Positions 17,685-26,749 of a DNA stretch of 64,000 nucleotides are shown one piece after another (within the stretch, counting starts at the first letter, position 1; each line of letters opens with the position of its first letter). The position numbers were made by a program, and so were the translations under genes. Source of the stretch: Cohaesibacter sp. ES.047 (GTDB lineage: Bacteria; Pseudomonadota; Alphaproteobacteria; Rhizobiales; Cohaesibacteraceae); assembly GCF_900215505.1 (NCBI RefSeq), contig NZ_LT907844.1:3426001-3490000 (forward strand), in the 5' to 3' direction. The notes beneath the pieces were generated by a model. It did no database searches and was not told the origin of the DNA. It saw only the letters and a program-made list of their open reading frames with translations.

Positions 17685-18995
17685 ATGTCTACTTCTCTTC
17701 CCTTTCCCCCCACCATCTGGTTGGAAACCGCGCCTGAACGCGCGCCAGCCCCCGCTCTATCCGGCAATGCCGAAACGGACACAGTGGTGATCGGTGGTGG
17801 TCTCACCGGCCTTTCGGCAGCCCGGCATCTGGCAAAGGCGGGGCGCGATGTCTTGCTGCTCGAAGGGCAGGGTGTTGGCTGGGGTGCCTCTGGCCGCAAC
17901 AATGGTCAGGTGATCCCGACCCTGACGGCCGCAGAACCCGATGCATGGGTGTCGCGCTTTGGCGATACTGGCAAACTCTTTGCGGAGATGATCGGTGCCT
18001 CCGCTGGCATGCTCTATGATGCCATTCGCGAAGAAGACATCGTCTCTGATGCGGATGCCGAGCAAACAGGTTGGTTCCAGCCTGCCCATTCTCCCGGACG
18101 CACCAAACTGAGCCAGAAGCGCGTGGATGCCTGGAGCCGTTTTGGCCTTGAGGTGGCGTATCTCGACCATAAGGCAACCTCCGATCTGCTCGGCACGGAT
18201 CATTGGTACGGCGGCATGCTGGCGCCCTCCGGCGGCCACATCAACCCGCTGGGGCTTGCACGTGGGCTGGCCAAAGCTGCCGAACGCCATGGCGTCACCA
18301 TTCACGAGAACACACCGGTGCTGTCCTATGAGCATGATGGTACAAAGTGGATCGTCAAGACCGAAGGTGGCACGGTTACCGCCCGTGCGCTGATCCTTGC
18401 GACCAACGCCTACACCGGCGAATTGGTGCCGCGCCTTGCGCGCCGTCTTGCCCATTCCATCGTTCCGGTGTCCTCATGGCAGATGTCGACCGAGCCGCTG
18501 TCCGATGACATCCGCGCAACGATCCTTCCCGGAAGGCAGGCCGTCTCTGATACGCGCGGCGATTTGCGCTTTTTCCATTATGATCGCGACAATCGTCTGA
18601 TCACCGGTGGGGCCATCATGGGTTTTGGCGATCTCGCCAAACGCATGGCAAACAAGGCCGCCAACAATCTCGCCGACAGCTTCCCCCAGCTTGCCCCGCC
18701 AAAGATGACCCACATCTGGAACGGCTATTTGTCGATGAACTGGGATCGCTTCCCGCGCGTTCACAGTCTTGGCCCCAACGGCTGGACCTGGATCGGCTGC
18801 AACGGCCGCGGCGTTGCGCTCGGCTATGCGCTGGGCCGCGAAATGGCGCGTGCCGTCGATGGAGAGGATATCAGTGGTCTTGCTCTGCCAACGACCGAGC
18901 CCAAGCCTTTGCCATTCCACGCCATTGGCCGCGCCATCGCACCTTACTACCTTGCTTGGTACAAGTTCAAAGACCGCATGGAACCCAAACTCTGA
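17685..18995 (+). CDS. FAD-dependent oxidoreductase, DAO/glycine oxidase family
   Basis: Flavoprotein of about 436 residues of the D-amino-acid/gamma-glutamylputrescine oxidase group. The FAD dinucleotide fold is at residues 33-60 (DTVVIGGGLTGLSAARHLAK, then a strand ending LLLEG). A GWGASGRNNGQV segment follows, typical of PuuB/OrdL-like enzymes. The C-terminal part has GCNGRGVALGYALGR contacting FAD. Start is uncertain among ATG 17685, ATG 17676 and TTG 17667. Substrate is likely an amine or cyclic imino acid. In this operon it could oxidise a thiazolidine to a thiazoline, but that is speculation. Confidence 0.88.
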   Translation: MSTSLPFPPTIWLETAPERAPAPALSGNAETDTVVIGGGLTGLSAARHLAKAGRDVLLLEGQGVGWGASGRNNGQVIPTLTAAEPDAWVSRFGDTGKLFAEMIGASAGMLYDAIREEDIVSDADAEQTGWFQPAHSPGRTKLSQKRVDAWSRFGLEVAYLDHKATSDLLGTDHWYGGMLAPSGGHINPLGLARGLAKAAERHGVTIHENTPVLSYEHDGTKWIVKTEGGTVTARALILATNAYTGELVPRLARRLAHSIVPVSSWQMSTEPLSDDIRATILPGRQAVSDTRGDLRFFHYDRDNRLITGGAIMGFGDLAKRMANKAANNLADSFPQLAPPKMTHIWNGYLSMNWDRFPRVHSLGPNGWTWIGCNGRGVALGYALGREMARAVDGEDISGLALPTTEPKPLPFHAIGRAIAPYYLAWYKFKDRMEPKL

Positions 18996-19008
18996 GAGAG
19001 CCAGACCA

Positions 19009-19476
19009 ATGAAGGACCTACCCATTCTCGAACGCCGCCGCATCGAAGCGATGATCCTCAAACATGCCTTTGATGTGATTTCCGAACGATCCGGCTGCGA
19101 AGAAGCCGAAGCGGTGATTGGCGAAACCTGCTCGCGCTCTGCCATTGAGCAGGGCCAGAGCCTTGCCGCCGATCTAGACCACGCGCCGGACCTCAGTGAC
19201 TTTGCTGCCATCCTTCCCAACTGGACCAAGGAAGATGCGCTGCAAATGGACGTCATCAAGACCGAGAAGGACGCGATGGAATTCAATGTCACCCGTTGTC
19301 GCTATGCTGAGATGTATCGCGAAATGGGTGTCGGTGACATTGGCCATCTCCTGTCCTGCAATCGCGATGGTGATTTCTGCATCGGCTATAACCCGGAGAT
19401 CGAACTCACCCGCACGCAGACCATCATGAAGGGCGCGTCCCATTGTGATTTCCGCTACAAGATGAAGAAAGACTGA
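19009..19476 (+). CDS. L-2-amino-thiazoline-4-carboxylic acid hydrolase family protein
   Basis: A 155-residue protein with the typical C-terminus of the ATC hydrolase family, IELTRTQTIMKGASHCDFRY, and the internal VTRCRYAEMYREMG segment. ATC hydrolase opens the thiazoline ring of 2-amino-thiazoline-4-carboxylate to N-carbamoyl-L-cysteine. It lies 13 bases after the FAD enzyme and 3 bases before an M20 amidohydrolase, an arrangement that mirrors the known two-step conversion (ring opening, then amide cleavage). Substrate is inferred. Confidence 0.78.
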   Translation: MKDLPILERRRIEAMILKHAFDVISERSGCEEAEAVIGETCSRSAIEQGQSLAADLDHAPDLSDFAAILPNWTKEDALQMDVIKTEKDAMEFNVTRCRYAEMYREMGVGDIGHLLSCNRDGDFCIGYNPEIELTRTQTIMKGASHCDFRYKMKKD

Positions 19477-19479
19477 GCC

Positions 19480-20652
19480 ATGGCCGTCGAAAACTGGGTA
19501 TCACGAGAAATCGAGGCACTGACCGCATTCCGCCACGATCTGCACGAAAATCCCGAACTGCTCTATGAGTGCAACCGCACCGCAGAAAAGGTCGCGGCAG
19601 CCTTGCGCGATGCGGGCGTGGATGAGGTGGCCGAAGGCTTGGGCAAGACGGGTGTTGTGGGTTTGATCCGAGGCAAGACCAACACGTCTGGCAAGACCAT
19701 CGGCCTCAGAGCCGATATGGATGCCCTGCCAATTCTCGAGGCGACTAGTGCTCCCTATGCCTCCAAGGTGCCCGGCAAGATGCATGCCTGCGGTCATGAC
19801 GGCCATACGACGATGCTACTCGGTGCTGCAAAGCATCTCGCCGAGACGCGGGCTTTTGATGGCACCGTCATTGTCATCTTCCAGCCAGCCGAAGAGGGCG
19901 GTGCCGGAGCCGATGCGATGATCAAGGACGGTATGTTCGACCGTTGGCCCTGCGATGAAGTCTACGGCATGCACAACATGCCCAACATGCCGGTCGGCCA
20001 TTTCACACTCGCCCCGGGCCCCAGTATGGGAGCGGTGGATATGCTCAACATCCGCATCAAGGGCAGGGGGGGACATGCCGCCCAACCGCACAACACCGTT
20101 GATCCGTTCCCGGCATTGGCCGGCATCATTCAGGCCATTCATGGTCTGAGCGCCCGCGGCGTTGATCCGTTCGAGTCGCACGTTGTGTCCCTATGCGCGG
20201 TCGAAGGTGGCTTCACACACAATGTGATCCCTGATGAAATCAGTCTCATAGGCACGGTTCGCACCCTTGATGAAGGCGTGCGCGATCATATCGAAAAGCG
20301 TCTCAGGACTGTCATCACGCAGATCGCTGCCGGTCACGGCTGCATTGGCGAGCTCGACTATGACCGCAGCTATCCGGTGCTGATCAATCACCCTGACGAG
20401 ACCCGCTTTGCCGCCGAAGCGGCAGCCAAGGTCACCGGTACGGATAATGTCAGCGTCGACATGGTGCCGACCCTAGGCGGTGAAGACTTCGCCTTCATGC
20501 TCAACAAGGTGCCCGGCGCGATGATCCATGTTGGCAATGGCCCATCCGCCCAGTTGCACAACCCCGCCTATGACTTCAACGATGAGGTCATCGGCTGGGG
20601 TGCTTCCTTCTGGGGCCAGCTTGTCAGGGATCGGCTCTCCGGTTCTGCCTGA
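19480..20652 (+). CDS. M20-family amidohydrolase (HipO/carbamoylase-like)
   Basis: Metal-dependent amidase of 390 residues. Metal ligands are visible in MHACGHDGH (H102, C104, H106), in PAEEGGAG and in the C-terminal LGGEDFAFML; the dimerisation domain carries GRGGHAAQPHNTVDP. The family covers hippurate, aminobenzoyl-glutamate and N-acyl/carbamoyl amino acid hydrolases. Starting only 3 bases after the ATC hydrolase, it is a good candidate for cleaving N-carbamoylcysteine or an analogue. This assignment is inference from order. Confidence 0.88.
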   Translation: MAVENWVSREIEALTAFRHDLHENPELLYECNRTAEKVAAALRDAGVDEVAEGLGKTGVVGLIRGKTNTSGKTIGLRADMDALPILEATSAPYASKVPGKMHACGHDGHTTMLLGAAKHLAETRAFDGTVIVIFQPAEEGGAGADAMIKDGMFDRWPCDEVYGMHNMPNMPVGHFTLAPGPSMGAVDMLNIRIKGRGGHAAQPHNTVDPFPALAGIIQAIHGLSARGVDPFESHVVSLCAVEGGFTHNVIPDEISLIGTVRTLDEGVRDHIEKRLRTVITQIAAGHGCIGELDYDRSYPVLINHPDETRFAAEAAAKVTGTDNVSVDMVPTLGGEDFAFMLNKVPGAMIHVGNGPSAQLHNPAYDFNDEVIGWGASFWGQLVRDRLSGSA

Positions 20653-20680
20653 GACGGCGCACCAGTCCAATCAAAAGCGT

Positions 20681-20714
20681 AAGGCCGGGACACCTGTAGG
20701 GTGAACCCGGCCTT
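20681..20714 (+). terminator. Terminator hairpin at operon end
   Basis: Stem AAGGCCGGG (20681-20689) / CCCGGCCTT (20706-20714), 9 bp, 28 bases after the amidohydrolase stop. The T-tract is weak (TTATCAT), but the position between convergent genes supports it. Confidence 0.7.
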
Positions 20715-20805
20715 ATCATCGTGAGCAATCGCCCTGATCGGGCTTTTGCCTTTCCGCGAGATCGGCGCTGGAGGAACGGGAGGCCGGACGCGAATTCCTA
20801 ACGGG

Positions 20806-21660
20806 TCATGTGGCTGGGCGGCTCAGTTTTGCCAATTCAGCCGCTTCTTGCGCAGATGTGTTGTCATGGATGACCGAACGGCAGGCTTTCATGAGCGCGA
20901 GCGGATTGTCGGACTGGAAGATGGAGCGACCGAACAGGATGCCTGCCGCACCGGCTTCGACAATTTGCGAGACCAGTTGCAGCGTTCCGAAGTCGCTGTT
21001 GGTTTTCGGGCCGCCGGCCAGCATGATTGGCAGAGGCAATTCCGAGGTGATTTTCTTCAGGGCCTCTGTGCTGCCTGGCCAATCGGTCTTGATGATGTCC
21101 GCCCCCATTTCAAGCCCGATGCGGGCGTGGAAGCGAACGAATTCTCCATCATTGATATCCTCGGCCAATGCGTGCCGCGCACCCATGGTCTCGATGATGT
21201 GAACGATGCCGTGCTGTCGCGCAGCTTCGTTCACGTCGGCATTCATTCTGAAGGCTGCTGTCTCGACATTCGGATCATTGTGTCCCACGAACAGATAGGT
21301 GATCACCGCTTCTGCGCCCAGCGCCACAGCGTCTTCAACTCGGGCGACAGGCCGGGTGTAGCCGTCCTGATAGGCAAGGGGCGTGCCTTCGCGCCACATG
21401 GTTGTCTGATCAAGGCGCAGGATGAGCGACGGACCTCCATTTTCCACCAGCCGTGAACCAAAATGCAGCGCAGACCCCAAAGGCAGGATAACCGCATCCA
21501 CACCAGCTTCTGCCATCTGGTCGAGCATCTGCTCGGGATTTTCCATTCCCTGACAGGTCCCCAGTTGCAGGGCATGGTCAAAGGCGATGCAAAATCCGCG
21601 TCGCGTTTTCGGTTTCACGATTCGAGATAGGCGAATCTGTTGGCCCAGTTTCTGAAGCAT
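20806..21660 (-). CDS. Class I aldolase, DeoC/FbaB/LacD superfamily
   Basis: A 284-residue TIM-barrel aldolase. Characteristic segments are GFCIAFDHALQLG near the N-terminus, the Schiff-base lysine region ADIIKTDWPG, and the phosphate-binding LAGGPKTNSDFGTL with GAAGILFGRSIFQ. It probably cleaves a phosphorylated sugar or sugar acid to a triose or C2 unit. It is the last gene of a minus-strand run DUF1537 kinase - DeoR regulator - aldolase with gaps of only 2 and 14 bases. Confidence 0.85.
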   Translation of the reverse strand: MLQKLGQQIRLSRIVKPKTRRGFCIAFDHALQLGTCQGMENPEQMLDQMAEAGVDAVILPLGSALHFGSRLVENGGPSLILRLDQTTMWREGTPLAYQDGYTRPVARVEDAVALGAEAVITYLFVGHNDPNVETAAFRMNADVNEAARQHGIVHIIETMGARHALAEDINDGEFVRFHARIGLEMGADIIKTDWPGSTEALKKITSELPLPIMLAGGPKTNSDFGTLQLVSQIVEAGAAGILFGRSIFQSDNPLALMKACRSVIHDNTSAQEAAELAKLSRPAT

Positions 21661-21674
21661 TGTTCTTGTCCTTG

Positions 21675-22502
21675 CTAAACGAGATCAAAATCAATCCGCG
21701 ATTGAGTCAGTCTCTGCTTCGTTGCTTCATCCAGTTGGCGATCAATGAATAGCTTGTCGAATTCAGTCAGATCGGCGAAATGGGTGAGAGCGCGCGTTTG
21801 GAATTTACGAGAGGTCAGGAGCAGGGCCTTGCGCTCGGAAGCCGCCATGAGGGCAAGTTTTACGCGTACGATTTCCTGATCCTGATGATAAAGCCGGTTG
21901 TCGATCACCGATGAGGCGGACAGAAACGCCCAATCCGAGCGAAGTTGCCCCAACCCCTGTTCGCAGATGATGCCGGAGAAGCTCTGATGGGTTTCGCTAT
22001 AGTTGCCGCCGGTGATGATCAATTTCACATTTGACGCTGAACGCAGCTGCTCACACACCGCCAGCGAATTGGAGATGACTGTCACATTGTCAATCTGCTT
22101 GATATACTGGCACATCATCAACGTGGTTGTGCTGTCATCCAGCATCACGACGCTGCCCGGCTCGATCAGCTCGGCCGCCTCGCGCGCCAAATTTCGTTTG
22201 GAGCTTTCGTCGGTCTGGCTGCGATAGTGAAAGTTGCTTTCGAACAACAGCGAACTTTCCGCCGTTGCGCCACCGCGTTCCTTGCGCAACAGACCTCTGC
22301 TTTCCAGAAGGTCGAGATCCCGGTGCACCGTCATGCGGCTGACATCCAAAGTCTTGGCCAGTTGGTCAAGCTGCACGGTCTTCTGGGCTTGAACCATGCT
22401 GAGTATCTGCTGGCGGCGGTCTTCCGCCTTCAGGCGTTGCTTGGCGTCTGTGTCTTCCTGGCGGGAAGGATCCGCAGGTTGGTCTGGCTCGCGTTTCGAC
22501 AT
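21675..22502 (-). CDS. DeoR/GlpR-family transcriptional regulator
   Basis: A 275-residue repressor. The winged HTH (QQILSMVQAQKTVQLDQLAK then LDVSRMTVHRDLDLLESRG, residues 32-70) is classic DeoR. The C-terminal sugar-phosphate-binding domain has LDDSTTTLMM and VISNSLAVCEQL. An unusual polar N-terminal extension of about 25 residues precedes the HTH. Sandwiched between a DUF1537 kinase and an aldolase, it probably responds to a phosphorylated intermediate of that pathway. Confidence 0.9.
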   Translation of the reverse strand: MSKREPDQPADPSRQEDTDAKQRLKAEDRRQQILSMVQAQKTVQLDQLAKTLDVSRMTVHRDLDLLESRGLLRKERGGATAESSLLFESNFHYRSQTDESSKRNLAREAAELIEPGSVVMLDDSTTTLMMCQYIKQIDNVTVISNSLAVCEQLRSASNVKLIITGGNYSETHQSFSGIICEQGLGQLRSDWAFLSASSVIDNRLYHQDQEIVRVKLALMAASERKALLLTSRKFQTRALTHFADLTEFDKLFIDRQLDEATKQRLTQSRIDFDLV

Positions 22503-22504
22503 GT

Positions 22505-23872
22505 CTATTGTCCGCTCATGACTCGCTCGAAGAAGTTATCGTCTCCAACTTGGCCGCCTTTGAGAGAAATCTCAACGCCATCGACAGCGCTATCCATGGA
22601 ATGAACACGACAAAGCGGCGCACCGGGCACGAGCGGGCCAGCCACTTCCATGTTTTTAACCCCCATCGCCGACACCGCATGACTGGAGCTGTCGCCCCCT
22701 GCGAGAATGGCGCGGGTCAAACCGGTCTGTGTGATGGCATGCTTGAGCACGCGTCCCATACTGCCGCCCATCACGGGGGAACTGTCCGCCGATGTCAGGC
22801 CCTTGCGCTCAAGCGCTGCACGGGTTGCCGCGATTTGCGGGTCGTCCGGGCCTTTTGCTGTGTGCAGGGCGACGCCCTTGTGTTCAGAGGTCAGCGCAAC
22901 CAGCTGCTCGGCAATGCGTCGCTCTTCGGCTTCGCCCTGTTCAACCAGAGCGACCGTATCGACTGCCACCACTGCAAAGTCGTTGCTTTCTGCCCATTCG
23001 ATCTGGCGCCGGGTTGTTGGTGAGCAACTGCCGCAGATCGCAATCATGCGATCAACAGCGGGGCGATGGGTCGGAGGAGGGACAATCGGCAGGATACCCT
23101 CCTTGGTTAAATAGTCGGCGAGCGCATATTCAACCCCGGAAGAGCCGACCACAAAGGTTGGTTCAATCAGACTGCGCTCATGCAACAACTGGCCGGTGCG
23201 TGTCGTCGTGGCCTCATCAAAGGTATCCAGAATGACAGCCGCGTTCTCTTCGCACAGCTTCGCGAAAGCAGCGGGGGCGTCATCGGACAGCATCTGCCGG
23301 AAGTCGAACGCCCCGATCGCGCGCGTTGTCTGTTGAGCCAGATGCAGGCGCAGATCAGCTTCGGTCATCGGTGTAGAGGGATGGCAGCTCATCGTGGGAT
23401 GGCGGTCAATGCGGAAAGCCTCGCTGTCCCCTGCGACGCTCGCCGCCGCATAAAGGTTGGAAAAGACCACATACCGCTTAAGGCGCGTGACGCCGACCAC
23501 GACCGGGACGGCCGTGCCGAAGATGTCCTGACCCAATTCGATCGCCCGACCGATGTTGCCGATCCGCGGAGCGGAGTCAAAAGTGGAGCATGTCTTGTAG
23601 TGACAGATCGGCGCGCCCAGGTCCTTGAGCGACGAAAAGGCTTGCGAGAGATGGTCGTCCATCCACTCCGGTGTCTGGCTGCGACTCGTCCCGGCCACAC
23701 CCACAGCGCGAATGTGCGGATAGGCTTTCAAATCCTCCACCGTGGGGGGAGACAGAAACAGCATCGCCGGGATGCCTGCCATGGTTACGGACTCAAGGGC
23801 ATCTGTCGAGCCGGTGAAGTCGTCACCATAGAAGGAAAGCAGAAGATCTTGCGAATTGCCTGTGTCTGTCAT
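22505..23872 (-). CDS. Four-carbon acid sugar kinase family protein (DUF1537)
   Basis: A 455-residue ATP-dependent kinase of the OtnK/DtnK type. The N-terminal substrate domain begins with SFYGDDFTGSTDALES, the family signature, and the C-terminal nucleotide domain has ILAGGDSSSHAVSAMGV. Known members phosphorylate erythronate, threonate or related acids. Here the partner is a class I aldolase and not the usual dehydrogenase/class II aldolase set, so the substrate is open. First gene of the three-gene operon. Confidence 0.9.
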   Translation of the reverse strand: MTDTGNSQDLLLSFYGDDFTGSTDALESVTMAGIPAMLFLSPPTVEDLKAYPHIRAVGVAGTSRSQTPEWMDDHLSQAFSSLKDLGAPICHYKTCSTFDSAPRIGNIGRAIELGQDIFGTAVPVVVGVTRLKRYVVFSNLYAAASVAGDSEAFRIDRHPTMSCHPSTPMTEADLRLHLAQQTTRAIGAFDFRQMLSDDAPAAFAKLCEENAAVILDTFDEATTTRTGQLLHERSLIEPTFVVGSSGVEYALADYLTKEGILPIVPPPTHRPAVDRMIAICGSCSPTTRRQIEWAESNDFAVVAVDTVALVEQGEAEERRIAEQLVALTSEHKGVALHTAKGPDDPQIAATRAALERKGLTSADSSPVMGGSMGRVLKHAITQTGLTRAILAGGDSSSHAVSAMGVKNMEVAGPLVPGAPLCRVHSMDSAVDGVEISLKGGQVGDDNFFERVMSGQ

Positions 23873-24414
23873 GGCTAGAATATGTCTCTGTGCATCTCTT
23901 TATGGCGGGGCAGTGCGCCCTTCTACAACAACTAATACCACGTAATGACCAAAAAACAACACAGAAACAAATAATAATAACAAACATTGTGTTACATTTG
24001 GCGTGGCGGAAGGGGACGACAGAGCCCTTCGAGTGAAGCCGCTTTATTCGTTGTCTCTTCTGGGTCAGAACGCTATTGCCTGTTCAATTTCCTTCACTGC
24101 ATAGCCAGCGTGTCGATCCTTTTAAGAGAGATCTAGTTCGAAATAAAACAACTTATATAGAAAATGTAACAGAATAATTGTTTCAAGTTCAAAGGGCGTC
24201 ACTATGCACCCGGGCCATCCCTTTTGATGCCTGACCATTCGGGAGAAGGCGCGATGGGATAATGAACCGGCGGGATCTGTGTCGCTGTCGCATCAACGCG
24301 CGATAGGACGGATGGACGTTGTTCTCAATGCTAGGGCGCAGAACCGACCCACGCTAGAGCAGCGCTTTTGGCGCGACGTTTAGCGTCTTATACTATTGCA
24401 TTTTATGGAAGAAA
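23873..24414. other. 542-base non-coding region upstream of the DUF1537 operon
   Basis: No gene supported. Read on the minus strand, 23936-24000 holds repeated TTGTTT-like units (near AACAAA and AACAAC on plus), a plausible DeoR-type operator and promoter area. The rest up to the tRNA is featureless by eye. Confidence 0.5.
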
Positions 24415-24488
24415 TGGCTGGGGATCCTGGACTCGAACCAGGACCGACGGAGTCAGAGTCCGCTGTTCTACCATTAAACTAATCCCCA
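24415..24488 (-). tRNA. tRNA-Gln (anticodon CTG)
   Basis: A 74-nt cloverleaf on the minus strand. Acceptor stem TGGGGAT/ATCCCCA, D-loop AATGGTA, anticodon loop CTCTGAC with anticodon CTG, variable loop CGGT, T-loop TTCGAGT between CCTGG/CCAGG, discriminator G and encoded CCA. It decodes CAG. Confidence 0.96.
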
Positions 24489-25068
24489 GCAAAAACAAAG
24501 ACTTAAATCCTTGTTTCACAAAACGCGGTAGAACGTTTTACAAATTAAGTGTGCGGGCGTTCTATCTCTGTCCGGATGGGGCGTCAATAGGGGTTGTTTG
24601 AAAATCGTGTGGCGGTTGCAGTTTTTCGCTTTTTTCCCACAGCGCAATGACTTCCTTGGCTGTTTTCCTCTGGTCGTGCGAACTCGTATACCTCTCTGCC
24701 ACGGCCCCTTTTTACTCGTAGGTGTGATCCGGTGAGCCTTTCGGGCTATTCGTTTCGTGCTCAAAGATACGTTTTTCGATGCGCAGCTGCCTGATATGGA
24801 AGGGGTAATAAGTCGTCACTGATGTTGCGCACCACTTGATAGGTCCGCTTTGATTTTGTCCCAGACCGTCAAAAAAGCTTCCGTTGTGAGGCCTTGGCAG
24901 TTCTAAAGATTGCAACGTTTCTTTTGCTTTGCATGTCTGCAAAAAGCCAGATTCGGCGACATAATTTCGGCATTTTGTTTGACTTTCGCGCTTGGGTGGC
25001 CCTTTTATTTGCGTGCACGTAATGCGACACTGGCTGATGTCGACAACGTCTCCTTAGGAGGAGCGCTG
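24489..25068. other. 580-base AT-rich gap between tRNA-Gln and the SGNH-like pseudogene
   Basis: No convincing gene. The reading frame of the following pseudogene is open back to 24910 but lacks a good start there. No integrase, inverted repeats or tRNA-end duplication was found. Confidence 0.5.
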
Positions 25069-26235
25069 ATGGACCCAAATGGAAAAAATGGCCGATATAC
25101 CTTCAAGGACAATAAGGCGATGATAAAACGTTTTTTCCGCAAGTTTATGAAAAAAGCGATTGGTAAGTCTGCCAACGTGTTGGTTCTTGGGGGATCAAAC
25201 TCATTCATCCGTGACGGATACGTGCATCACTTCAGGCAAAAGCTGCTAGAACAATTTGAAGCCGTAACAATCGTAAACAGGGCCGCTGGTGCCACAACGT
25301 CGCTAACATCAATTGGATCGATAGACAATATAGATGTTGATCCAGACATAATCCTGTATGAATACTCGCTAAATGATGGCGGGCATCTTAATCATTGAAG
25401 TTATCCTTATGACAAGAAGAGAGAATTTCTCAGAATAACTTTGGGTTTCTTAAATGAAAAATTTCCAAATGCGCTGATTTTGCCGCTCATAATAACGTCT
25501 CAGCCGTTTTATAATCTTTCGGTCCCTAATTATGTTTACGACGCGGAGTTGGACTTTTTTCGCCAGTATGGCATCTACTATCACGATATAAGGCGTGAGC
25601 TTTATAGTATGTTTGGAGAAACGCCACCAGGCTTTCTCTATTCAGATGCCGCTCATTTTCACCGAGGTTTCGTTTGTGCCCTTATCGGGAGGACGCTTGC
25701 TGAAAAAGCCTTCTTTCTACTGGCGCTCAAGAGGAACGGAATAGAGCAGGTACCATCAAAAAAACTCACGAATTTCGCGTCATATATTGATGCCAAGGGG
25801 TTGGTCGCTGCGGGACGGGGGTGTCAAGTGGAGACCATTTCAGTCAGACGTTTTTCCGTGGACTATCTTGAGATCGACCATTCGAATTCTCTTGAAGTCG
25901 AGCTGGACGGGTTTCCTATATGTATATATTTGGCGTCGGATTTATTAAGTTCCAATCTGCGCTTGAGCATCAATGGCAATGAATACGCGATTGCAACCAA
26001 GCATCGGGACTGTCAAGAAGGCAAGTTCATGTTCACATCGGTGCCAATAGTTTTGAATGAATCTATTATGCAGGTGCCGTTGCGCAAGAAGTGCTTACTG
26101 AAATTTAGTTTGGAGCAATCATCACGATGCTGGGAATTCGATTGTTTTCAATCAAACGTGCCCTCTTCTGGTCAAGAAAGAGTGCGTATCGCAGGTATTG
26201 CGACAGTGCCGTCTTCGTTTAGAACCCGTATTTGA
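25069..26235 (+). pseudogene. SGNH/GDSL-hydrolase-like gene interrupted by an in-frame TGA
   Basis: One continuous frame of 388 codons is broken only by a TGA at 25396-25398. Upstream, VLVLGGSNSFIRDG looks like SGNH block I and YEYSLNDGGHLNH like a later block. After the stop, the same frame continues SYPYDKKREFLRIT, ALILPLIITSQPF and ends block V-like with YSDAAHFH. A strong AGGAGG site 5 bases before ATG 25069 sets the start. AT-rich codon use differs from neighbours, suggesting transfer. Acyl-ester hydrolysis on a surface polysaccharide is a common role of such proteins, not shown here. A sequencing error cannot be excluded. Confidence 0.65.
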
Positions 26236-26749
26236 TTTCAGAGTTTCGTTATAACAGAACAAGTATTTCTGTTCGGGGTTGGGTGATGAACTCGGCGCAA
26301 TAGATGGGTCGAAACTCAGCGGCACGACCTGTTTCCGTAATGGATTTTACAAGTCACTGCGCCTCTTTCCGTTGCATCTCAACGATCGGTCATGTGGAAG
26401 CGAGGCGCGTGCAAATTGCTTTGTTTGACACAGCAGGTCGGGTGCTGTGTCTGGCCGCCAATCGCGACTTGCCCTTTTGCGTCATGCTGATAGAGTGGTG
26501 AATGACAAACTGATTGAATCACATGCTGCGCGCCATGCCTTGTCCTCATGTTTGCAGCGCAGCGGGAGACAGCAATTGGCACAGGATGCTGAAGGCAGCC
26601 CTCGCGGGAGCCATTCAGCTGCTGGCCTTGCGCGCGGCCCGGACCGACAATCTGCAAACCATGGACATGGTCATAAGCAGAGTGGAGGGGCAAAAGCGGC
26701 ACCTGTCAAACAGGGCACCGGGGACACAGGCAGAGCCAACGGCCTTGCC
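26236..26749. other. 514-base region before the ppx gene
   Basis: The ppx frame is open from 26447, with a GTG there, but the encoded stretch is low in family features. The rest shows no gene. It may be 5' untranslated sequence or a poorly conserved extension. Confidence 0.45.

Noticed and set aside
24415..26235. tRNA-Gln as attachment site of a genomic island
   Set aside because: The AT-rich islet lies on the 5' side of the tRNA, no integrase is present and no duplicate of the tRNA 3' end was found.
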